Origin: Dromaius novaehollandiae
Taxonomy: Eukaryota > Chordata > Aves > Casuariiformes > Dromaiidae
Assembly: GCF_036370855.1 (NCBI RefSeq)
Contig: NC_088105.1
Location: 13,273,619-13,337,618 of the forward strand
DNA length: 64,000 bases
Direction of reading: 5' to 3'
The notes under the pieces were generated by a model, which did not search any database, had not been told where the DNA came from, and worked only from the letters and a program-made list of their open reading frames with translations. The position numbers were made by a program, and so were the translations under genes. Within the stretch, counting starts at the first letter, position 1. Each line of letters starts with the position of its first letter. Shown here in pieces: positions 35,314 to 45,440 of this stretch.

Positions 35314-35786
35314 ACTCCTGCTCCGGGCTGCGCTGCTGGAGGGAAAGGGAGGCTTTGGAACGTGGCAAGGGAGCCCGGCCAGCGCACCCACACACCGGAG
35401 ACCTCCTCCTGCCCAGCACGGCCACGGGAGCATGGCGGCACTGCCTAGCAGCAGCAGCAAGGGGCCAGCAGCCCCCAAAGTCTCCGCAGCTGCTGGGAAG
35501 AGCCAGGGCTCAGCGTGAGACCTGAGGTGAAGGGCAGCCCCAAACATGTCCCCTGCGGGCGCAGGGCACTCGCAACTGCTCTGTGCTTCCTCCTGGGAGC
35601 TGTGTCTGCAGAGGTGTGAGAAAACCTGCTAATGCTTAGGGTGAGATCAGTCCCCCCCAGCTAAAGCTTTAGCCTAAATGGAGACTCGCCAGGCTTTTCT
35701 GTCGCCTCATCTAACCACAGCACGGCACCATGAATGAAACTAACACTGTAACTAAAGAGCAAAGGCACTGGGAACTTTCTAATCGG

Positions 35787-35803
35787 ATTAAAGAGCATTA
35801 AAA
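35787..35803 (+). terminator. Two ATTAAA polyadenylation signals of FMO copy 1
   Basis: ATTAAA at 35787-35792 and 35798-35803, about 480 bases past the stop. Confidence 0.5.
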
Positions 35804-36450
35804 CGAACCAGACTGCTGCACGTGAAGTAGGCAAGGCGGGAGCTGGCGTGGTGGTGCTCGGGCTGCCAACAAGCCGTGGAGCAGCACAGTGCGGTGCAAC
35901 GGCTTCAGTGTGCAACCCATCGCAGGCGCCACCGCGGCCTCCGTGCACGCAGCAGCCTCGCCGCAGCTGCCTGGCTGTGCACAGCGCCAGCGCTGGCTGC
36001 ACGTGCGTGCACACGCATGCAGGCTCGCACACACGTGCACACATGCAGCCACAACAAAACAGCCTTGCCTGGGGCAGAGACGGTCAGCGTTGCCACCTTG
36101 GAGCCAGCCTGTGGCCAGTGCGCTCGGATGGAGCGAGTCGCGGTGGCTCGCAGCCCACGTCGCACCTCCCGCGGCCCTGCAGCAGCTCAGTCCCACGCGG
36201 CCACGCTCGCCTCCTGCATGGCCCCTCTGGGGGACCGCCTGGCAGCGGGTGCTGCTCAGGGACCCGGAGCAGTGGCAGCAGGTCCTGGCTACCCTGTGCC
36301 GAGGCTGGCAAGGCTGCTGCCCACCGGCACCAGCATTTCTCCCCGCCACATTGCTTTCCACATGGTGGCCTGCCAAAATCTGCAGCCAGGCTACATCTCA
36401 GCCCCTGCACTCAGGAAGCCCCTGGGGCTGGCCTCAGCATCACTAGGTGC

Positions 36451-36458
36451 TTATATAC
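36451..36458 (+). promoter_or_regulatory. TATA-like box upstream of FMO copy 2
   Basis: TTATATAC, 324 bases before the copy 2 ATG. No convincing non-coding exon with a matching acceptor is seen, so the leader may be unspliced or this may not be the true promoter. Confidence 0.4.
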
Positions 36459-36781
36459 AATAATGACACCTTTGAGGAGGGAGGGAGGGCACATGGGCAG
36501 GAGGCGTGGCATGGCCCCGTCAGGAACCTGTAAATCATGTCTGGGAGAAACACTTCTTGTAACACCCTGGTTCGCCTCGGCTGTCTGCGCTGTGCCAGGG
36601 AGCACAGGGAGGCGTCAGCCCTGCTCCCACCCTCTCGCTTGCCCAGCGCCGACCACACGCAACCGGACACACCTCTCCATCCCTCTTCACTGCACGACCC
36701 GCCGGGCCGCGTGCCCCCTCCTGAGCAAGCACCACCCTTGGCCAAGGCTTCCCCACCATCCCTGACGCTGGACCGTGGGAC

Positions 36782-39700
36782 ATGGCCACCCACAGAGTAG
36801 CGATCATCGGGGCCGGCGCCTCTGGCCTGTGCGCTGTGAAATGCTGCCTGGACGAGGGGCTGGCACCCACCTGCTTTGAGAGGAGCAGGGACATCGGCGG
36901 GCTCTGGCGATTCGAGGTAAGTCTGGCACCACACTGCAGGGAGCTGCGGCAGGGTCCCCCCCTACCCGCGTTTGGCATCCTGGCACGGCAGGTCTCCCCA
37001 CACGCCGCGGCAAGCAGAAAGCCTCAGGCTGGGCTGTGGCAGCAGCTCCAGCACAGAGAGTATCCTTCGTCATCAGCTACCAAAGCACCACACCCCTGCT
37101 TTGCACTTGCGCGGCAGCGCAGCAGCCAAGGCACGCTGTGGAGAACTGCTCCAGCAGCGGGCTGCTCCCTTGGCGCAACCTCGTGTGCTGACCACACGGG
37201 AACGGGCTCCTTTCCACCACCAGCGGCACAGGACCTTCCTCACAGACCCACTCCTTGGGCCAGCACTCACTGCCCTGTCTCGGTCTTCCCATCTGTCCCT
37301 CCCTGTGCTGTCCCAGTCTTGCTCCTGCTCCTGTCCATCCCTTCCTTGGCTCTCCCCATCCCAGTCTGCTCCATCCCTTCCCGGGCTGTCCCAGTCCCAG
37401 TCCCAGTCCCCTCCATCCCTTCTCGGGCCACTCTCCTCTGCTTCTGTGCTCCTCTCTCAGGCAGACACAAGGAGCACGCCTCTGCCTTTGCTCTCCCTGC
37501 CTCCAGGGAAGCCACTGAGCTCATCCCTACGCTCGCCTTGCAATGCTGCTGTGTTTTCCCCCCGGGGAACCACCTGCCACAGCCCCCAGAAAGATGGGCC
37601 CTGCTGACATGCCCAGATACCCTGGGGGGACACTGCACTATGCCAGTGCAGGGATTTGGGGTTGTTTGGCTGAAATGCCACTGATTTTGTCCATGGTGGC
37701 TTTGAAACAGCAACGGTGCAGCACAGTGAGCACAGGGCAGCCTGAAGCTGAGCCGGCAGGTTGGTCAGGCAGAAATCACCCCGAGGACAGGAATGGTGGC
37801 TGAGCCAGAAACACCAGAGCTGGCTCAGCAGCCTGAAAGCCCTGCTGGGGCAAGGGCATTGGTACGGCGGGTGCCCGAGGAGCACGCTGCCTTATCGAGG
37901 CCTGAGCACCCCCACCGCTCCCAGACACCACCAAGCCCCATATCAAAGGCTGAAGGAAACGTGGAAACAGGGCACCAGTGGGAGCAGGGAAGTCAAGGCA
38001 CTGGACTGCCCACCATGCTGCAGAGGCACACACCTTGCTTGCCCGCCACATTACCACATTTCTTCATACCAGTTCAGAGCTTCCTCTCTCATTTTGTGGG
38101 TGGCCGGTCCCACCCGCAGCTTCCGGAGTACACCATGGAAAACAAGAACGGCTCCTGCATCGGGACGTTCCCTCGGTGCAACCTCGTGTACTGACCACAC
38201 TGGGACAGTCTCTTTTCCACCACCAGCAGAATGGGACCCTCTTCACAGACCCACTCCTTGGGCCAGCCCTCACTGTCCTGGCTCAGTCTTCCCATCCATC
38301 CCTTCCTGGGCTGTCCTAGTCCTGCTCCCGGCCCTGTCTACCCCTCCCCAGGCTGTCCTGGTCTCAGTTCCCTCCATCTCTTCCCAGGCTGTCTCAGTCC
38401 AACTGCTGTTGCAGCTCCAACCAGCTGCAGCTTATTCCAGACCCCAGGTAGGGCCTGACCCTGCAGGCATGGCAAGCCACGAGCAAAGACATGCCAAGCC
38501 AGCCAGGCACCTGCACAGAGCACCCTGCAGCCCTGTCCCTCGCCCCGGGAGTCCCAATGGGTGCTGAGCCATGCTCCTGTCCTGCAGGAGTACCCCGAGG
38601 AGGGCCGCGCCAGCATCTACAAGTCCGTCATCATCAACACCTCCAAGGAGATGATGTGCTTCAGCGACTTCCCCATCCCTGACGACTTCCCCAACTACAT
38701 GCACAACTCCCAGATCATGGAGTACTTCCGCATGTATGCCCAGCACTTCGACCTGCTCCGACACATCCGCTTCGAGGTGAGTGCCGTGGGGTGCTGCGGG
38801 GCACGGGGGTCTCGGGCAGGCCGGGTGTAGCCTGACACCCGCTCCCTGCCCCCTGTACCCAGACCAGCGTGTGCCGCGTGGCGAAGCGCCCCGACTTCGC
38901 CGTCACCGGCCAGTGGGACGTGGTCACCGAGAGCGATGGGGAGCAGGAGTCGGCCGTCTTCGACGCCGTGCTGGTGTGCACCGGGCACCACACTGATGCG
39001 CACCTCCCGCTGCACAGCTTCCCGGGTACGCCACGCCAGCTCCCCTCAGCCCACCACGGGCCTCACAGCCCTGCTGGCCCCTTACCCGCTCCCCGAGGCC
39101 CCTCAAAGCGCTGGCCTCTCTGGCATAGCTCTGGCCCTGCTGCGCTTGCTGCCAGAAACATGGGTTCCTGCACCACTCCCCATAGCTGGAATGGGCACTC
39201 CCACCCATTTTGGTGGTCTGTCTGCCACGAGGCTCTCGCAGTGCCTTCAGCATCTGACCAAACCACTCTGCTCTGCGGGCAGATACTGCTGAATTCCAGG
39301 AGGATTTAGGGAAGGGAGCCGGGGAGGTCTCCAGTCTCCGCCCTGCCCCACGCACTGGGCTGCGTCCCAGTGAGCATCTCCCAGGCTGGAGATGCTGCCG
39401 CCTCTCTGGGCACTGTCGCAGGGCTGCTTCACTCCTGCTGGTCACGGTGGGCTCAGCTCCTTCCCAAAACACATCACCAGCCCGAGCAGGGGGACAGCTT
39501 CCCCCTCGCCCCACGGTCCCTCCCCAGCACGGCTCTGCTCTGCTCTCTTCTCCCAGGGCTGGAAAGGTTTGAGGGCTGGTACCTGCACAGCCGGGAGTAC
39601 AAGACCCCGCAGGCCTTCTCAGAGAAGCGAGTTGTGGTGATCGGCATTGGGAATTCAGGCACCGACATTGCCGTGGAGCTGGGCCCCACGGCGAAGCAGG

Positions 39701-41848
39701 TCTGCCCGAGGCATGGCTGTGCGCGCATGGGGATGCCCTCTGTCCCCTGGGAGGGCCTCATTTAAAACCTGGCTGGGTTTTCGCCCAGTGCCTGTGCTGC
39801 CAGAGCCGACCGGTGGCCAGACACTTCGCATCTCCCTCATCTCGCTCCCAGACTATATTTATTCCTGGCCCATGCAGACCTGTCTGATTTCAGGCCAACA
39901 TTGCACTTCAGCTTAAAAGGCTCTTCTCCCTCACTGGCACGTTTATTTATAGAGAGCAACCTGATCCCGAAGGGTACCAGCAGGCCTCCTCCATCGCCTG
40001 CAGGCTCCCCTGCCTCCTGCACCGTATCCCTTCAAGAACATCTCCCATCCCCTCTTGCAGGGGGTGGCTGTCATTACCCCAGCAGCTGTGTCAGCAACCC
40101 CAGTGTCCAAGGGGCACAGCAAGAGCATAGCTCAGTCCTCTGGCTGCTGCATGGAGCCTGGAGGCAGCACGCAATTTGGAGGAGCACCCACTGACTGGGA
40201 CTGTGGTGGCACCCCAACCCCCCTCCCAGCTGATCCCAGCTGCGCGGTTGCCAGGCAGGGGACTCGCACGCCTCTTTGGGGTGCAGAAGGGAAACAGCTC
40301 TCAGCACACAGCTCTTGTCCCTCATGCCACCTGTGGCACCTCCACTTCCCCTGTCCTTCCTCCCAGGTCTTCCTCAGCACCAGGCGCGGGGCCTGGGTGC
40401 TGCACCGCCTTGCCGAAAGCGGCTACCCCTTTGACTTCACCTACATTACCCGCCACATCCAGCTCCTCCACAGCCTCATTCCCCTCTCCATCAGGCGGTT
40501 CACCCTGGAGAGGAAGCTGAATGCTCGGTTCGACCATGCGCTCTACGGCCTGCAGCCCCGGCACGGGTAAGCGTGGGGAGAGCATGCCAAGGCCCTGCCC
40601 CAGGTGCTGGGAAACACCGCTCACCGGCCTGGAGAAACCACCACGCACCCGCCCCAGGCCCTTTGCAAGGTTTGTCTGTGCCCTTCCAGGATCCTCCACC
40701 AGCACCCAACCATCAACGATGACCTGCCCAACCGCATCATTTCGGGCAGGGTGAGGGTCAAGCCGAACGTCCGGGAGTTCACGGCAACCGCTGCCATCTT
40801 TGAGGACGGCACCAAGGAAGATATTGACGCCGTGGTCTTTGCCACAGGATACAGCTTCTCCTTCCCCTTCCTCGAGGACTGTGTCACAGTGGTGGAGAAC
40901 CAGATCTCCCTGTACAAGTTTGTGTTCCCCGCCCACCTGGAGAAGCCAACGCTGGCTTTCATCGGCCTTGTCCAGCCCCTGGGCGCCATCATGCCCATCT
41001 CCGAGCTCCAGTGCCGCTGGGCCACCCGTGTCTTCAAGGGTAAGCGAGGCAAAACGTGCCCCAGGGCTATAGCCTGCAGCCCGCACACCTGAAACCCAAA
41101 CCCGCTCTGGCTCTTCCCCTCCAGGACTGAACAAACTGCCTCCGAGGTGCGACATGGAGGCTGACATCAACCAGAAGAAAGAAGAGATGGCCAAGCGGTA
41201 AGGTCCCACCAGGAACCGCTGGGACACGGCGCCAGGCTTGCCTGGCTGCTGGCAGTAGAGCAGCCCCCGGGGTCCTTGCCCTTCCCGTCCCTCCCTGTGC
41301 GACCCGGTCCCTCCCGCCTTCCCGCGCACCACGAGCGGGACGCGCCGCTCCCTCCCCCTTCTCCTCCGGCCCCGCTCTCTGCTCACCACCCTCACCCCCA
41401 GCAACCCCGCCGCCATCCCCGAAGCTCCCCGCTCTGCGCCCAGCACGCCCCCAGATTGCAGCCCTAGCGCCCGTCTGCCTCCTCCCGCAGGTACGTGCGG
41501 AGCCAGCGGCACACCATCCAGGTGGATTACATCCCCTACATGGACGAGCTCGCCTGCCAGCTGGGCGTCAAGCCCAACCTGCTCACCCTCTTCCTCACCG
41601 ACCCCCGGCTGGCGACGGAGGTGCTGTTGGGCCCCTGCACCCCCTACCAGTACCGCCTGCGGGGCCCGGGGAGGTGGGCGGGCGCCCGGCAGGCCATCCT
41701 GACCCAGTGGGAGCGCGTCGTCAAGCCACTGCACGCGCGGGCCGGGGACGCGCCTCCCCGCACCACCTCGGTGCCCCACATCTTCAAGGTCTTCCTCAGC
41801 ATCGGCCTGATTGTGGCCACCCTCGTCTACGTCTCGCTTTCTCCTTGA
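36782..41848 (+). CDS. FMO5-like: Flavin-containing monooxygenase, FMO5-like (copy 2)
   Basis: Tandem paralogue of the preceding FMO. Eight coding exons: 36782-36916, 38588-38776, 38863-39025, 39557-39699, 40367-40566, 40690-41039, 41125-41197, 41491-41848; 536 residues. Exons 2-7 match copy 1 in length exactly. Motifs: GAGASG 10-15, [17 protein letters not shown] 192-197, FATGY 327-331, and a C-terminal hydrophobic segment ([20 protein letters not shown]), so it looks functional. Exon 1 reads [20 protein letters not shown] against [19 protein letters not shown] in copy 1. Exon 4 ends at a weak donor, CAG|GTCTGC. Exon 5 is the most changed (about 30 of 66 residues differ). Exon 2, exons 6-7, the start of exon 8 and introns 2, 6 and 7 are nearly identical to copy 1. 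Intron 1 (1.7 kb) holds a diverged internal duplication. Confidence 0.94.
37175..37435. repeat. Diverged direct repeat A with minisatellite-like tail, FMO copy 2 intron 1
   Basis: Pairs with 38178-38420 at an offset of about 1,003 bases. The shared core starts GCAACCTCGTGT and includes ACAGACCCACTCCTTGGGCC. The tail is a run of C/T-rich units built on CTGTCCCAGTC and CCATCCCTTCC. Confidence 0.7.
38178..38420. repeat. Diverged direct repeat B, FMO copy 2 intron 1
   Basis: Second member of the pair with 37175-37435, ending about 170 bases before exon 2. The tail again has CCATCCCTTCC/CTGTCC units, so the whole 1.2 kb may be an old tandem array. Confidence 0.7.
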
Positions 41849-41988
41849 CTCTCCAGCCGAAGGAGACGGAGTCCTGCTGACACTTGTCTTCCTCCTTTGG
41901 GGCTTTGGCAGGCGCAGAGGAAACCGGTTCTTCGCAACACGCTGTCTCCACCCCCCTCGCTGCCCTTGGGGACCCCTTGGAAGAGGGC

Positions 41989-41994
41989 AATAAA
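41989..41994 (+). terminator. Polyadenylation signal (AATAAA) of FMO copy 2
   Basis: Canonical hexamer 141 bases after the stop. The YY1-rich PRKAB2 promoter begins under 200 bases further on. Confidence 0.75.
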
Positions 41995-42181
41995 GTTGGC
42001 CCCCAAGCCGAGGGGGTTGCTGGCCACACTGCATGAATGTCTTGGCCGCCCCCATCTCGTCTCCAGCTCCAGCCTCGGTCCGCGAGGTGCCTCGGGGTGT
42101 CCCCCCCCCCCAGCCGCCTGCGCACCCCGCCACCCCCGGGCCTCCCACCTGGCCCCAGCCCGGGGCCTGCCCTCAACCGAC

Positions 42182-42335
42182 ATGGCCGCCCGCCCGCTCC
42201 GGGCGCCTGGCAGCCCGAGCTGCCCTCAGCCAAGATGGCCGTGCGCCAGCCCCACCGCCCCTAACAAAAATGGCTGCCGCCCGGCTCCGGCAGCCGCTTG
42301 AAGTCAGGCTGCCCTCAAAAAAAATGGAGGCTGCC
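42182..42335 (+). promoter_or_regulatory. Cluster of four YY1-type motifs
   Basis: ATGGCCGCC at 42182-42190, AAGATGGCC at 42232-42240, AAAAATGGCTGCC at 42266-42278 and AAAATGGAGGCTGCC at 42321-42335, all in the same orientation, spaced 34-55 bases apart and separated by related GC-rich spacers that include GCTGCCCTCA. They look like decayed tandem units. Confidence 0.55.
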
Positions 42336-42565
42336 CAGCGGCCGGGAGGCAGCAAGGCGGTGCGGAGGGGCCAGCCCCGCTCCTGCCCGCGCGCGGGGCA
42401 GCCCCGCAGCCCGGTCCGCCCTCGGGGCGACCGCCCTCTTACCGCCCGGTGGTCGGGCAGCCGCGGTGCTCGGGCAGGCGGGGCGCGGGGGCGCGGCCAT
42501 AGAGAGCAGCGCGGGGGCGGGCCAGAACGTCTCGCAGGGGCTGGCGGTGGCGGCCGGGGCGTGTC

Positions 42566-42575
42566 GCCATTTTGG
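42566..42575 (-). promoter_or_regulatory. YY1 motif, opposite orientation
   Basis: GCCATTTTGG matches the YY1 core CCATNTT, 50 bases before the candidate non-coding exon donor. YY1 sites are common just downstream of CpG-island start sites. Confidence 0.6.
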
Positions 42576-43130
42576 ACGGAGGCGGAGAGCGGGGACGCGG
42601 TGGCGGCGGCAGCCAGGTGGGGCCGGGGCGAGGCCGTGTCCGTCGCTGTCTGTGCTGGGGCGGGGGGCGGCGCGCGGCGCGGCCGGCAGCGCGGCGCTCG
42701 GCGCTGCCCGTGGCGCAGGGGCAGCGCGGGCCTGGCTGGCGGCGGCCGCGGCGGCGGTTGGCGGGGCCGGTTGGGGGGCGTTGCCGGGGTGGCGGGTGTC
42801 GCCGCGGGCGCCCGCGCGTGGGCCGCGGTGGCCGGGCCCGGCTCCAGGCCTCGCGGGGCCGCCGCGGTGTCTGTCGCCGCCGTGGAGATGCTTCGCTGCG
42901 ACCCGCCAGCGCTGCCGGAAAGGGCGGGGGGCGGCGGAGCGCGGCCGTGCCGGCGGGGTCCCGGCGGGGTCCCGGCATTGGTTGCGCTGCTCTGACCCGC
43001 GCTGCTGCGGCTGCGGCTGCTCCGCCGCGGCCCGGCCGGCCGGGCCAAAGCCCTGGTCGCAGCTACGGCCGCTCGGTGCGTTCAGCAGATCCAGGATGAG
43101 GCGCTTCCTTCTCCCCGGTTTCCAGGCTCG

Positions 43131-45440
43131 TCACCTTGGGCTCGGGCCAGCACGATCACTGAGCTCCTGTTTTCTTTTCTAAGAGAGGGGGACAGGAGAG
43201 TCCAGTGACATGAAGCTCTCTTGGCTAACTTCAGTACCAAGAGGTGTCAACTGAGCAGGCTGTGGGCAACTGCTGGCTGAGCAGCAAACCGATCTCCTCA
43301 TAATAAATCTCTTCAGGCTGCTCGGGTATTTTTTTGTGGCAGGGTAGCTGGCCCAAAAGAAGGGGGAGAAGCAGTAAGTGTGGTACATTTAGGAGGGCTT
43401 TGTGCACATCACGTGCCATTTTCACAAGGAAGCTGGAGGCGTAGGGGCCAGACAAGGCTAGCACTTTATATAGGCAGTGTTTTCATTAATGACTTGCATG
43501 ATGCATTAGAAGGTACCTGTATCAGACTGTCAGAGGATGCTGTGCTACAATGGGTGGCTGAACCTTGGAGGGTTTCATCAGTAAAAGTTAATTCAGTAAA
43601 GCGAAGCACAACAGGCTGTGCGCAGAGCACTGAAATGGACTGGCATCAGAAGAATTTACAAGCTGCGTGTGAGTTGCTGCAGGAGGATATTGCTATTCCA
43701 GCACAGCAGTGTGGCTGTGTGCAAGATACAGGAGATGGTTCTTGTCTGCACTGAGTTTTAGGTGCCATGCTTTGGAAAGGAGTAACCACTTGGGAGGAAC
43801 CTTGGGGAACATCTGGAGAATGTGTCCACTGAGGGAGAGTCAGAGGGATTGGATTCCTTCTAGAAAAGAGAAGGAGGAGCTTTCAAATCTGTAACAGTCT
43901 GCACATTATCTCTCAGAGCTGTCTTGTTCAGCCCTTCTTACCTTGCTCCTAGTAGATGAGAAGTAAGAGAGTCTTAGCTGAGATAGCAGGGAAGAAACTT
44001 AACACCATATATAGTTTAGCAGGGGCAGGTTTTATGAGGAGCTGGTTCAGTGTCCTCCAGGGACAGGGGAAAGGGGGAAGATGTCAAAGCAAGTGGAGCA
44101 TCTCTCCTATCCTGGGCTGTTCAGGCACGCTTGATCTTAGCTCAGCGAGGGGGTGGTAGTATGGGTAGCTGTCCTCTTGAGCTGTCTTTTAGCCCTAAGG
44201 ATTTAAGAAATACTTTAGTAATTGCTCTACAAGTAACGTTCTGAAGCCTGGCTTTGGCTGGCATCCTTGCCTGGCACCCTATGCATAACCTAATCTTCTA
44301 AACAAATCTCAGAATGTCACAACTAAGTGTATGAAGTAAGGCTGGCTATCCTACTGCCTTGCCCCCAGAGCTGGAGATCAGCATAGTGTGACAGAAAGCA
44401 TGTGAGCTACAGAACAAACCTGGGAAGGGGGCAAGACCTGCCATGCTTCTCAGCTGCTGCAAGTTGGGTAAGGCCTGGAGCAGGCCTGAAGAGACCTCTG
44501 TAACTTGTGATGGCTTTGTTGTTTGCCCTGAGAGGTGTGTAGCTGTTCATAGCTTGACACAATATGGCAAGTTCTTCCTGCTTTGCATTGCTGAACTGGA
44601 TGAAATTGAATGATGCCCAGTCTCCCACAGAGCAGTGCTGAGGCAGCCAGACTTACCTTTTGTTCATGGTGTGCCTCTGGATGGCCAGCCAGATGCCTGA
44701 CCGCTCATGGTAGTGCCGCTGGCGAGGGCTATAACAAGTGGACACCCTTGCTGTGCTGTGCCAGAGCTGACGTGGCAGCTTGCCTGGTGAATGATAAGTG
44801 AATGCCATCAAGAGCTGAGCTTTCTGCAGACACCAGGGTGTTAGCCTTATGCCTTGGCCAAGCTCCAGCTTGGGCAATTCCACTTGAGCACTTTAAACTC
44901 TCCCTGTTGCTTTTGCCAGGCGCAAGGCTCTGCTTCTCTGTCCACGAGCCCTTGGGAGTTGTTGAGCGCTGTTAAACAGCTGCTTCTCTCACTTCCTGGC
45001 TGTTTTCTTACTGGATGTAGAGATTTTGTCTGCAGAGCCTGTTGGGACTGTGAAAGAGGCTCTGTTTATGCTAAGCAATTGATTTGCCAATATGCCAATA
45101 AAGGTTGGCTTTATTTTTCTCATCAGCCCCTCTACTATGCTGGCTAGTGAGGGCTGTGTAGGATGCAGTGTAACTAGTATCTGTTTTAGAGTATAACACC
45201 AGATTAACTAGAGCAATGGCTCATAAGGATATGGCTATAATTAGGTCAAGTCATCTTGTTTGTTAAATTCCTTTTCAGCTCCCAAACTTGGCAGTAGGAA
45301 TGAACTTTGGGCCTTTTTTAGGATTGCTGTCAGTCTCCCCAGGCAAAGGACATTGGGAAATGGTGCCTTCACTGCCTCACTGCAGGAGCCTGTGAGCACA
45401 GAAACAGTCGTCTTCTCTCCCACAGGGCTGCTGAGCTGCC
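43131..45440 (+). other. PRKAB2 intron 1 (inferred)
   Basis: No coding exon between the CpG island and coding exon 1. A possible old CR1 fragment lies at 43470-43560. The rest is unremarkable and more AT-rich than the flanks. Confidence 0.65.
43470..43560 (+). mobile_element. Possible CR1 reverse-transcriptase remnant
   Basis: One frame reads SVFINDLHDALEGTC followed by RLSEDA, resembling the FINDLDDG..LSKFADDT stretch near the end of CR1 ORF2. It is short and decayed, so this is a tentative call. Confidence 0.4.

Larger units (their letters stand above)
35314..36781. other. Spacer between the two FMO genes
   Basis: 1.5 kb holding the copy 1 3' UTR, with two ATTAAA hexamers at 35787-35792 and 35798-35803, and the promoter region of copy 2, with a TATA-like box at 36451-36458. 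No other coding sequence is recognised. Confidence 0.75.
36917..38587 (+). other. Intron 1 of FMO copy 2
   Basis: 1.67 kb from donor GTAAGT to acceptor TCCTGCAG, five times longer than intron 1 of copy 1 (324 bases). The excess is the duplicated C/T-rich block. No coding sequence is recognised. Confidence 0.85.
42150..43130 (+). promoter_or_regulatory. CpG-island promoter of PRKAB2
   Basis: About 1 kb of very high CpG density between the FMO copy 2 end and PRKAB2 coding exon 1. It probably carries a non-coding first exon; one candidate donor is CAG|GTGGGG after 42616. It holds several ATGGC-type YY1 motifs (42182-42335 and 42566-42575). No TATA box. The next coding acceptor is at 45425, so intron 1 is about 2.8 kb. 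Confidence 0.75.

Noticed and set aside
34138-35547. 469-codon open frame antisense to FMO copy 1, with a 608-codon counterpart antisense to copy 2 (40322-42148)
   Set aside because: They lie opposite true FMO exons with verified splice sites and FAD/FATGY motifs, cross introns, and owe their length to GC-rich codon use. The likeness of the two merely reflects the near-identical sense strands.
42033-43182. Long Arg/Gly/Ala frames on both strands over the PRKAB2 CpG island
   Set aside because: Composition artefacts of a CpG island; PRKAB2 coding begins only at 45441.
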